This document shows, piece by piece, positions 57,813 to 64,000 of a stretch of 64,000 nt of DNA. Source of the DNA: Halomonas sp. GT (GTDB lineage: Bacteria > Pseudomonadota > Gammaproteobacteria > Pseudomonadales > Halomonadaceae); the NCBI RefSeq assembly GCF_002082565.1, contig NZ_CP020562.1, forward strand, positions 3,658,001 through 3,722,000, given 5' to 3'. A program made the translations under genes and the position numbers. The notes beneath the pieces are model-generated. The model had not been told where the DNA came from. It ran no database searches and saw only the letters and a program-made list of their open reading frames with translations. The first letter of the stretch is position 1. Every line of letters begins with the position of its first letter.

Positions 57813-58353
57813 TGCTACCAGACGGCTAAATGCGCCTTTTTGTGCTGCTCAACGCTGTCTGTCTCGCCCTATGCGTGTGATAAAGCGCCACAGAGATAGA
57901 CGTTTTTCAATGCGTTATCACCGTGCCGCCGAGCTAACCCTGCCAAAATAAAAAACGGCGCAGCGTTGCACTGCACCGTTGTCGGTGTTTGGCCTTTGAC
58001 AATCCTATTACTAACGCCAGTCACGCCGGCTGCTGTCATCAGTACGCTGTAACCTGTCTCTTCTGTTGTCTGATGTCAGCCGGTTGTTTTGCGACAAAAG
58101 CATAATGGTAGGCAGTCCTCGAGAACGTTGGGAGTTACCCATTTTCTACTTCTCCGCTTCTCCATTTCTCTAGTTCACCTTCTTTCCCTTGCTACTCTCT
58201 CCTCTCAAACCGTTCTAAATAGTAGAATGGTCTATGTACTTTTAATCAATTTTATTATTATGTTAGCCTGCTTACAATATCTCTCGTCGTCCAATAGCGA
58301 TGAATAGTCATCGCAAATTTAGAGACGCTTTATTTAACGTGAGGTTAAAAGTT
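57813..58353. other. Long intergenic region between catB and the small exported peptide
   Basis: About 540 bases without a convincing protein gene; the open frame at 58089-58307 has no recognisable features. It contains an intrinsic terminator on the minus strand (57954-57980) and a pyrimidine-rich tract near 58140-58210. It may hold a small RNA gene on the minus strand. Confidence 0.4.
57954..57980 (-). terminator. Minus-strand intrinsic terminator with no obvious gene
   Basis: Reading the minus strand, AACGGTGCAGTG pairs with CGCTGCGCCGTT (two G-T pairs) around a CAA loop, followed by TTTTATTTT. The nearest minus-strand gene upstream is LysR ending at 58623, which already has a terminator at 58561-58592. 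The transcript ended here is therefore unexplained. Confidence 0.7.
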
Positions 58354-58530
58354 ATGAAGTTAATCAATACAGTAGCAGCCACCGCCCTAATTCTATTCTC
58401 TGGTGCAGCACTTGCCGAACGCGGCTCTGGTGAAGACAATCAAATCGCTTACCCTGACTCGTCAGCGCAACATCAAACAGATGCCACGACGTTCACTGCC
58501 TCTGAGTTACCGATTAGAAATTCGAAGTAA
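58354..58530 (+). CDS. Small exported peptide, 58 residues
   Basis: Starts MKLINTVAATALILFSGAAL with a clear signal peptide cleaved near ALA-ERG; the mature peptide is about 37 residues, hydrophilic and rich in Asp, Ser and Thr (ERGSGEDNQIAYPDSS). A GAGGT site lies 9 bases upstream of the ATG at 58354. It has its own strong terminator 31 bases after the stop. No family recognised; the function is unknown. Confidence 0.65.
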   Translation: MKLINTVAATALILFSGAALAERGSGEDNQIAYPDSSAQHQTDATTFTASELPIRNSK

Positions 58531-58560
58531 GTGGAGGGGTTCATTATTCACTGAACGTAA

Positions 58561-58592
58561 ACAGTTGGCGGGCCTTTTGGCCCGCCAACTGT
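58561..58592. terminator. Strong bidirectional hairpin terminator
   Basis: A 14-bp perfect stem (ACAGTTGGCGGGCC / GGCCCGCCAACTGT) with a TTTT loop lies between the small exported peptide gene and the convergent LysR gene. Short T-rich stretches follow on both sides (TTATATA and TTACGTT). Confidence 0.85.
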
Positions 58593-58622
58593 TTATATAG
58601 GCAATTTTTATATAAGAAATGT

Positions 58623-59513
58623 TTATATAAACAGCGTTGTTGCTAAATCGATAAAATTCTTGAGTACGGGAGGCTCTTCTCCCGAACGCCATGCAAGCCA
58701 TAGCGGCATGTCACAGGATGATAGTTCCTCTAACTCAATAAAAACGATGCCAGACATCGGGTGACAACAACTGGCGGCAGGAACAATTGCCAATCCCAGC
58801 CCTGCGGCCACCATACTGAGAATGGTCAGGTTATCAGCCCCATACTGCACCACAAGAGGCTCAAAATTTAGGCGTGAAAAGTGCGCGACTACACGGTCGA
58901 AATAAACTGGTGAAATACTGCGGTAACCCCATACAAACTCCTCTTCAGAAAGCTCGGCTAAGCTTGCTGGCGGCGACTCTGCCCATGATGATGAGGCGGG
59001 TACCGCAAGAACCAGATGATCGTGCTGCAATAGCTGCGCATCAATACCTGACGGCATGTCATCATCAAGATAGAGAATACCGACATCGAGGCTGCCCTGC
59101 TGCAGCTTCTCCAGCTGCGGCCCAGAAAGCAGCGGAAAGACATCCAACGCCACCTTTGGGTAGCATTCCCGATAACCGCCCATTAGCTTGGCAACTTCCG
59201 GCAACCATAGGTGTGTGACGGTCACCCCAAGACTCAGCTTGCCGGTTTGCCCACTCCCCAATGCTAATAGCCGCGCTTTAATATCCGAGCGCTCATCAAG
59301 TAATCGCGTGGCATCGCCATACAGCGCTTTGCCCGCTACGGTTAGGTGAATACCGCGGGCGTGGCGATCTAGCAGCTGTGTACCAACGCTCTCTTCTAAC
59401 AGGCGCATCTGCCGCGTTAACGCCGGTTGGGCGATATGCACGCGTCGACTAGCCGCCGATATCGACCCAGTTTCTACCACCGCGATAAAGTACTCCAGTT
59501 GACGAAACTCCAT
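58623..59513 (-). CDS. LysR-family transcriptional regulator
   Basis: 296 residues. It begins MEFRQLEYFIAVVETGSISA and has the helix-turn-helix ASRRVHIAQPALTRQMRLLE. The effector domain contains SLGVTVTHLWLPEVAKL. It is divergent from the DUF3311/symporter/amidohydrolase genes over 198 bases that include a dyad, so it probably controls their expression. The inducer is unknown; an aromatic acid or its conjugate is plausible from the context. Confidence 0.87.
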   Translation of the reverse strand: MEFRQLEYFIAVVETGSISAASRRVHIAQPALTRQMRLLEESVGTQLLDRHARGIHLTVAGKALYGDATRLLDERSDIKARLLALGSGQTGKLSLGVTVTHLWLPEVAKLMGGYRECYPKVALDVFPLLSGPQLEKLQQGSLDVGILYLDDDMPSGIDAQLLQHDHLVLAVPASSSWAESPPASLAELSEEEFVWGYRSISPVYFDRVVAHFSRLNFEPLVVQYGADNLTILSMVAAGLGLAIVPAASCCHPMSGIVFIELEELSSCDMPLWLAWRSGEEPPVLKNFIDLATTLFI

Positions 59514-59599
59514 CGGCGCACTTAGACCTCGTTTAAACTCTTAATTTTTAGGCAACAACTGCCTGTCTTTGCTTTTCTTCAATAGCCACCTTAAAGGCC

Positions 59600-59614
59600 A
59601 TATCAATATGATAT
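59600..59614. promoter_or_regulatory. Inverted repeat, candidate LysR operator
   Basis: ATATCA-ATA-TGATAT is a perfect 6-3-6 dyad of the T-N11-A type, 87 bases upstream of the LysR start and 98 before the DUF3311 gene. Confidence 0.55.
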
Positions 59615-59711
59615 AGCTAACATCTAAAATCTATATTTCTGGTATTGGTCTGCTTATTTCATAGTGAAGGGACAATCCATAACAAGACTCGTATGACGAG
59701 CAGGATCTCCC

Positions 59712-59924
59712 ATGAACAAAACCTACCACCTTCTCACCGGGCTGCACTTTACCCTGTGCACCCTAGCAATGATTTGGCCTGGCGCATTAATCGCCAACCG
59801 CATCGAACCCATCGTACTAGGGCTGCCTTTTTTGTTCTTCTGGTACATTTTATGGATGCTGGTGCTGTTTATCGGCATGTGGATTGCCTTCGTGATTCGC
59901 CACGGAGGTAACCGTCATGAATGA
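59712..59924 (+). CDS. DUF3311-family small membrane protein
   Basis: 70 residues with two membrane helices (TGLHFTLCTLAMIWPGALIA and LPFLFFWYILWMLVLFIGMW). Proteins of this type are commonly encoded directly before SSS-family symporters and are taken to be a small accessory subunit. It overlaps the symporter gene by eight bases. Confidence 0.85.
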   Translation: MNKTYHLLTGLHFTLCTLAMIWPGALIANRIEPIVLGLPFLFFWYILWMLVLFIGMWIAFVIRHGGNRHE

Positions 59925-61401
59925 TTCACTAATTGTGGTTGGCATCACCCTCACCTATCTTGCCCTGGTTCTTTGGGTAGGGCTGCGTGCTCGGGGTCAA
60001 CAAAATTCGAGTTTGGAAGGTTATGTGGCCGGTGGCCGCCACGTTGGTGTGGTCATACTGTTCTTCATTTTGGGGGCGGAAATTTTTTCAGCCTTTGCGT
60101 TTCTTGGCGCACCGGGCTGGGCTTACCAACATGGCGCTCCTGGCTTCTATATTCTTGCCTACCTGTCGCTGGTGCCAATCACCATTTGGGCCATGGGGCC
60201 ACGTGTGGCGAAGCTGGGTCGCGAACGCGGCTATCTCACCCAGGGCGATATGATTGCCGATCACTACCAAAGCAAATCGCTTGGCTTGCTAGCCGGGGTG
60301 ATTGGTGTATTGGCCCTGGTGCCCTACCTGACGATTCAGATTGCCGGTGCTGGGTTACTGTTTCAGGCAGCAACCGACGGCCTGATCCCATTCTGGCTTG
60401 GCGCACTCCTCGCCTTTGTGGTCGTCGCTACCTATGTTTTTTGCAGCGGCCTAAATGGTATTGGTTGGACCAACCTGATCCAGGGCATCATGATGATCGC
60501 GATTGCCTGGTTCTTGGGGCTTAGCATCTCAGAACGTCTATACGGCGGCGTAGGCGAAATGTTCAGCCAAATCCAGTTGACCATGCCTGAATATCTGACG
60601 ATGCCAGGCGCTACCGGCATGAATTGGGGTTACTTCAGCACCGCTGTATTGGTCAGCGCGTTTGGCGGTGCCATGTGGCCGCATCTATTTATGAAGTTCT
60701 ACTCTGCTGACAGTGGCAGAACGCTGCGCAAGGTTAGCGTTTTCTACCCGCTTTACGCCTATTTATTGGTGCCGCTGCTATTTATCGGCTTTGCGGGCAT
60801 TCTGGCCTTTGCCGACTCTCCTTTAGTGCGCTCCGATACAGTCCTGCTGCGCATGGTGATGGACGTGGCCAATTTCTCTCCCTGGGTGATCGGCCTGATG
60901 CTTTCTGGCGCGCTGGCCGCAGCCATGTCGACCGGTTCCAACTTGGCGCACACCGCCGCAGTAGTGTTAGTACGCGATGTGGTCGGCCCAACCATAATGA
61001 AAGGGGCTAGCGAGAAGGCGATGGTCAGCGCTACCCGTTGGAGCGTGCTTGGCCTATCGCTAATTGCTTACCTATGCGCCCTCGTCAACCCTTCATCGCT
61101 GGTGCTGCTCTTGTTGGGTGCCTATGGCCTTATCGTGCAGCTCTTCCCCATGGTGATTGGCGCACTGTTTCTACCAAAGCTAAGACGCAACAGCGTTATG
61201 GCAGGCGCGCTTGTGGGCAGTATTGCTTACCTGCTCATGGACTTTGTGTGGAGTTCCCCCCTCAATTGGCACGCGGGCGTTTGGGCAATGCTGCTCAACA
61301 TCGTTGTGGTTGGGGTATGCCAGTGGCTCATTAAACCTGCTATGCCGCCGGCAATTGCCGCTCAACCTAGTGCTTCAACAACGTCTACCAATGCCCACTA
61401 A
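59917..61401 (+). CDS. Sodium:solute symporter (SSS family)
   Basis: 494 residues with about 13 membrane helices. Family segments include SLEGYVAGGRHVGV, LGAEIFSAFAFLGAPGWAY, GLNGIGWTNLIQG and SGALAAAMSTGSNLAHTAAV. It imports a small organic solute with sodium. The substrate is not readable, but its operon partner is an M20 amidohydrolase, so an N-acyl amino acid is likely. It follows DUF3311 by overlap and precedes the amidohydrolase by 16 bases. Confidence 0.9.
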   Translation: MNDSLIVVGITLTYLALVLWVGLRARGQQNSSLEGYVAGGRHVGVVILFFILGAEIFSAFAFLGAPGWAYQHGAPGFYILAYLSLVPITIWAMGPRVAKLGRERGYLTQGDMIADHYQSKSLGLLAGVIGVLALVPYLTIQIAGAGLLFQAATDGLIPFWLGALLAFVVVATYVFCSGLNGIGWTNLIQGIMMIAIAWFLGLSISERLYGGVGEMFSQIQLTMPEYLTMPGATGMNWGYFSTAVLVSAFGGAMWPHLFMKFYSADSGRTLRKVSVFYPLYAYLLVPLLFIGFAGILAFADSPLVRSDTVLLRMVMDVANFSPWVIGLMLSGALAAAMSTGSNLAHTAAVVLVRDVVGPTIMKGASEKAMVSATRWSVLGLSLIAYLCALVNPSSLVLLLLGAYGLIVQLFPMVIGALFLPKLRRNSVMAGALVGSIAYLLMDFVWSSPLNWHAGVWAMLLNIVVVGVCQWLIKPAMPPAIAAQPSASTTSTNAH

Positions 61402-61417
61402 GTGCCTGGAGAACAGC

Positions 61418-62719
61418 ATGTCCACTCAGCTCGACTGTTTTACATTAAAAAGCGCTATCCATGCCCAGCTAGCAGCAATCATAGAGGATGTGAAAACGCT
61501 GTATCGGCAGTTGCACCAACATCCTGAACTGCCTTTCCAGGAGCATAACACCAGTGCGCGGCTCGCAGAGTCCCTGGAACGCCTTGGCTATCACGTAACT
61601 CGCAACGTTGGCGGTACTGGCGTTGTGGCACTGCTAACGAATGGTGAAGGCCCAACGGTCATGCTGCGCGGTGATATGGACGCGCTACCTATTAAAGAAG
61701 AAACTGGGCTGGCGTTTGCCAGCCAGGTCACCGCCATTACGGAAAATGGCGCAGACGTACCGCTAATGCATGCTTGCGGACACGATCTGCACAGCAGCTG
61801 CATTGTCGGCACAGCCGCTGTAATGGCAGGCCTGAAAGAACACTGGTCAGGTACGTTGATGCTAATTTGCCAGCCCGCCGAGGAAATTTTTGGTGGCGCT
61901 AAAGCGATGCTTGAAGATGGGCTTTATACGCGCTTCCCCCGGCCAGATATCATTCTTGGCCAGCACAACATGCCGGCCCTTGCAGGCACCGTTGGCCATA
62001 TCTCGGGTAGCGCCATGGCGGCGTGTACCAACTTAGCGGTTACTATTCACGGCGCGGGCGGACATGGTTCCATGCCCGCTCAAACGGTAGATCCTGTGGT
62101 GATTTCTGCCCATGTCGTTACCCGCCTACAGAGCATTGTCTCCCGAGAAGTGCCACCGGAAGAAACCGTGGTGGTCACCGTTGGCAAGCTCCATGCAGGC
62201 ACTCAGGCCAATATCATTCCGCACATTGCTGAGCTTGAGATCAATATTAGAAGCTTTGATAACGCACTGCACCGTCAGGTAGTGGCATCTATTGAGCGTA
62301 TTATACGCGCTGAGTGTGAGGCAGGACGCACGCCTAAACCGCCAACCTTCCAAGTGCTCAACGAGACCATCGCTCTGCATAACGACCCGATGGCCGTTGA
62401 GCATGTGCGCCACGCTCACACCGCGCATTTTGGTGATGCTAATCTCTACGCTATGCCACGCCTTAACGGCAGTGAGGATTTCCCACTGCTCGGCAACGCA
62501 CAAGCAGGCGGCTTTAGCGGCGATGATATTCCCTATGTTTATTGGTTTATCGGTGCGACGCCTGCGGAACGCTGGGCCAACACGCCAGGCGAAGATGTCT
62601 CACAGAAAATGCGCCACCTTGAGATGCCACACTCCCCCTACTACTTTCCTGGCAATGACGTAACGCTACGCACCGGCATTGAAGCGATGACAACCGGCGC
62701 GCTGGCCTATTTATCCTAG
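61418..62719 (+). CDS. M20 family amidohydrolase (hippurate hydrolase-like)
   Basis: 433 residues of the M20D group (hippurate hydrolase, IAA-amino acid hydrolase). Metal and catalytic motifs include LRGDMDALPIKEE, MHACGHDLHSS, CQPAEEIFGGAKAM, HNMPALAGTVG and GAGGHGSMPAQTVDPV, with SEDFP near the C-terminus. It hydrolyses N-acyl or N-aroyl amino acids. The start at 61418 has GGAG six bases upstream. Being in a benzoate-degradation region makes hippurate (benzoylglycine) a good candidate substrate. The stop codon lies in the first unit of a 15-bp repeat. Confidence 0.88.
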   Translation: MSTQLDCFTLKSAIHAQLAAIIEDVKTLYRQLHQHPELPFQEHNTSARLAESLERLGYHVTRNVGGTGVVALLTNGEGPTVMLRGDMDALPIKEETGLAFASQVTAITENGADVPLMHACGHDLHSSCIVGTAAVMAGLKEHWSGTLMLICQPAEEIFGGAKAMLEDGLYTRFPRPDIILGQHNMPALAGTVGHISGSAMAACTNLAVTIHGAGGHGSMPAQTVDPVVISAHVVTRLQSIVSREVPPEETVVVTVGKLHAGTQANIIPHIAELEINIRSFDNALHRQVVASIERIIRAECEAGRTPKPPTFQVLNETIALHNDPMAVEHVRHAHTAHFGDANLYAMPRLNGSEDFPLLGNAQAGGFSGDDIPYVYWFIGATPAERWANTPGEDVSQKMRHLEMPHSPYYFPGNDVTLRTGIEAMTTGALAYLS

Positions 62720-62755
62720 AGCTAGTTATCTTAGAGCTAGTTATCCTAGCGCTAT
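62711..62755 (+). repeat. 15-bp tandem repeat at the M20 gene stop codon
   Basis: TTATCCTAGAGCTAG, TTATCTTAGAGCTAG and TTATCCTAGCGCTAT are adjacent at 62711, 62726 and 62741. The first copy encodes the last Leu-Ser and the TAG stop. The repeated units carry TAG in the same frame, giving several stop codons in a row. Confidence 0.85.
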
Positions 62756-62768
62756 TTTCCCAAACGTC

Positions 62769-62799
62769 GTCGCGGTAGTGGCAGTGCCGCTACCGCGAC
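62769..62799. terminator. Hairpin between M20 amidohydrolase and BKACE genes
   Basis: GTCGCGGTAGTGGC pairs with GCCGCTACCGCGAC (14 bp, one wobble) around an AGT loop, between convergent genes. There is no T-run. Confidence 0.65.
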
Positions 62800-62831
62800 T
62801 GACGATGGTGACAAACGGCTAAGACGATTTT

Positions 62832-63665
62832 TTAATACGATTGTTTCAATCCAAGAATGTGCCGCGCCTGCTGCCAAGTGGCCACCGGGCGCTGATACTT
62901 TTCACACAACGCGACAGCACGTTCGACCAACGCTGCATTAGAGGGTGCTAGCGTATCGCGATCAAGACGCACATTGTCTTCAAGGCCAGTACGGGTATGC
63001 CCACCGGCAGCAATCGCCCACTCATTGACCACGTATTGATTAGCACCGATACCTGCGCCACACCACTGGGCATCCGGTGCTAAGCGTTTGAGCGTTTCAA
63101 TATAAAAATCAAACGTAGGCTTGTCCGCTGGCATGGAGTTTTTAACCCCCATTACAAACTGAACATAGAGCGGAGACGTGATGCTGCCTTGCTCTGCAAG
63201 TGCCACCGCCTGATGAATATGGGATAAATCGAACGCCTCGATTTCAGGCTTAACTGCGTAGGTGCGCATCTCGTCAGCGAGCCACTGCACCAGCTGTGGT
63301 GGATTCTCATAGACACGCGTGGGGAAGTTATTCGACCCCACCGAGAGGCTGGCCATATCCGGCGCCAATGGCAGCATGCCACCACGGGCTTCTCCTGCGC
63401 CAGAGCGCCCACCGGTAGAAAGCTGAATAATCATACCGGGGCAATGCTTCTTAAGCCCTTCCATTAGGCGGCCAAACTTCTCAGGGTCTGAGGAGGGCGT
63501 TTGATCATCATTGCGCACATGGCAGTGGGCAATGCTCGCCCCAGCCTCAAAGGCTGCTTGAGTGCTTTCAATCTGCTCTGCAACGGTGATGGGCACTGCC
63601 GGGTTATCCTCTTTACGAGGCAAGCTGCCAGTGATGGCGACGCAGATAATACAGGGGTTAGACAT
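62832..63665 (-). CDS. BKACE-family beta-keto acid cleavage enzyme (DUF849)
   Basis: 277 residues. The N-terminus CVAITGSLPRKEDNPAVPIT, the zinc-binding SIAHCHVRNDD, QLSTGGRSG and the GIGANQYVVNEWAIAAGGH segment mark the BKACE/DUF849 family. These enzymes condense a beta-keto acid with acetyl-CoA, giving acetoacetate and a shorter acyl-CoA. Some act on 3-oxoadipate. It lies 58 bases after a PcaD-like gene that makes 3-oxoadipate, so succinyl-CoA formation by this enzyme is plausible. Other substrates (dehydrocarnitine, 3-keto-5-aminohexanoate) remain possible. Confidence 0.85.
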   Translation of the reverse strand: MSNPCIICVAITGSLPRKEDNPAVPITVAEQIESTQAAFEAGASIAHCHVRNDDQTPSSDPEKFGRLMEGLKKHCPGMIIQLSTGGRSGAGEARGGMLPLAPDMASLSVGSNNFPTRVYENPPQLVQWLADEMRTYAVKPEIEAFDLSHIHQAVALAEQGSITSPLYVQFVMGVKNSMPADKPTFDFYIETLKRLAPDAQWCGAGIGANQYVVNEWAIAAGGHTRTGLEDNVRLDRDTLAPSNAALVERAVALCEKYQRPVATWQQARHILGLKQSY

Positions 63666-63723
63666 GAGCCCCTCCTTGCTGAATCGGTAGCTGAGCGCTG
63701 ACGCCGCTCGTTAACCGGAAAGA

Positions 63724-64000
63724 TTAGTTAGAAACAGCGTGAGCAGGCGTAGCAAACAGTGCCAGCAGCTTTTCCGCCAGTAACCCCGGTACCTCGACTG
63801 AGGGCACGTGACCGACTCCCTCAAGAATTGTTAGCGCTGCACTATCGAGTTCGGCCGATAGTGCTTCCAGCGTTGATGGCGGCGTGGCCATATCTTCGCT
63901 GCCGCCAAGTAACTGCACCTTCACGCTCTTGTTGCTCAGCTTTCCGCAGAAGGTATCGCGGCCCAGCATTTCACATAGCTGTGCGTAGGACTCATCGTCA
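63724..64000 (-). CDS. pcaD: Alpha/beta hydrolase, C-terminal part, PcaD-like (cut by window edge)
   Basis: The last 91 codons are visible; the frame stays open to the window end, so the gene starts outside. The C-terminal catalytic Asp lies in LLGGSEDMATPPS and the His in ILEGVGHVPSVEVP, the pattern of 3-oxoadipate enol-lactonase PcaD and related esterases. PcaD converts the CatC product to 3-oxoadipate. Context with cat/ben genes and a BKACE gene favours PcaD, but a different alpha/beta hydrolase is possible. Confidence 0.7.
   Translation of the reverse strand, partial: DDESYAQLCEMLGRDTFCGKLSNKSVKVQLLGGSEDMATPPSTLEALSAELDSAALTILEGVGHVPSVEVPGLLAEKLLALFATPAHAVSN

Noticed and set aside
58089..58307. 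Plus-strand open frame with Leu-rich sequence near 58.1 kb
   Set aside because: It has hydrophobic stretches but no good start site, and its end overlaps the leader region of the small exported peptide gene.

Overview
The window looks like a chromosomal segment of a moderately halophilic gammaproteobacterium, most probably Halomonas/Vreelandella or a close relative. The basis is moderate GC, protein resemblance to Halomonas and Pseudomonas families, a TRAP transporter, a sodium:solute symporter, and PQQ-alcohol oxidation beside the beta-ketoadipate pathway. This is a judgement from protein recognition; no search was run. No IS element, integrase, CRISPR array, rRNA or tRNA was seen.

Layout. 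1-6.1 kb: a TRAP transporter (dctM partial, dctQ, dctP) and a LysR regulator on the minus strand, divergent from the 5-oxoprolinase operon pxpABC. 6.1-8.3 kb: katG. 8.7-14.6 kb: a minor-pilin operon (fimT-pilV-pilW-pilX-pilY1). 14.7-17.7 kb: transhydrogenase pntAB. 18-35.4 kb: a PQQ/quinoprotein alcohol oxidation island with pqqABCDE, a CxxxCW rhodanese-like protein, a secreted pentapeptide-repeat protein, a calcium-type quinoprotein alcohol dehydrogenase, cytochrome c-550 PedF, a SoxYZ-like carrier, a metallohydrolase, an S9 peptidase, ercA, an ErcS-like hybrid kinase, pqqF and erdR. 35.6-37.6 kb: LysR and agmatinase. 37.8-39.5 kb: a type II sulfide:quinone oxidoreductase with a Tat-like leader and a small membrane protein. 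39.6-41.9 kb: three exported proteins of unknown function. 42.2-45.6 kb: a molybdopterin-binding-fold exported protein translationally coupled to a sensor kinase and a response regulator. 45.7-48.7 kb: metY, an M48 lipoprotein peptidase and uspA. 49-57.7 kb: benM and a long minus-strand array catB-catC-catA-benA-benB-benC-benD-benE. 58.3-64 kb: a small exported peptide, a LysR regulator divergent from DUF3311/SSS transporter/M20 amidohydrolase, then a BKACE-family enzyme and the end of a PcaD-like hydrolase.

How it fits together. Benzoate enters by BenE, is converted to catechol by BenABCD and to 3-oxoadipate by CatA, CatB, CatC and the PcaD-like hydrolase. The BKACE enzyme next to PcaD could replace the usual CoA-transferase/thiolase by using acetyl-CoA directly. 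The M20 amidohydrolase and symporter may supply benzoate from an aroyl-amino acid such as hippurate. Separately, the PQQ island joins cofactor synthesis, periplasmic alcohol oxidation, its cytochrome and its ErcA/ErcS/ErdR-type regulation in one block, together with several thiol- or persulfide-type proteins whose role is unclear.

A cross-cutting feature is a series of short (12-20 bp) degenerate tandem repeats at gene ends, gene starts and, in two cases, in frame inside coding sequence.
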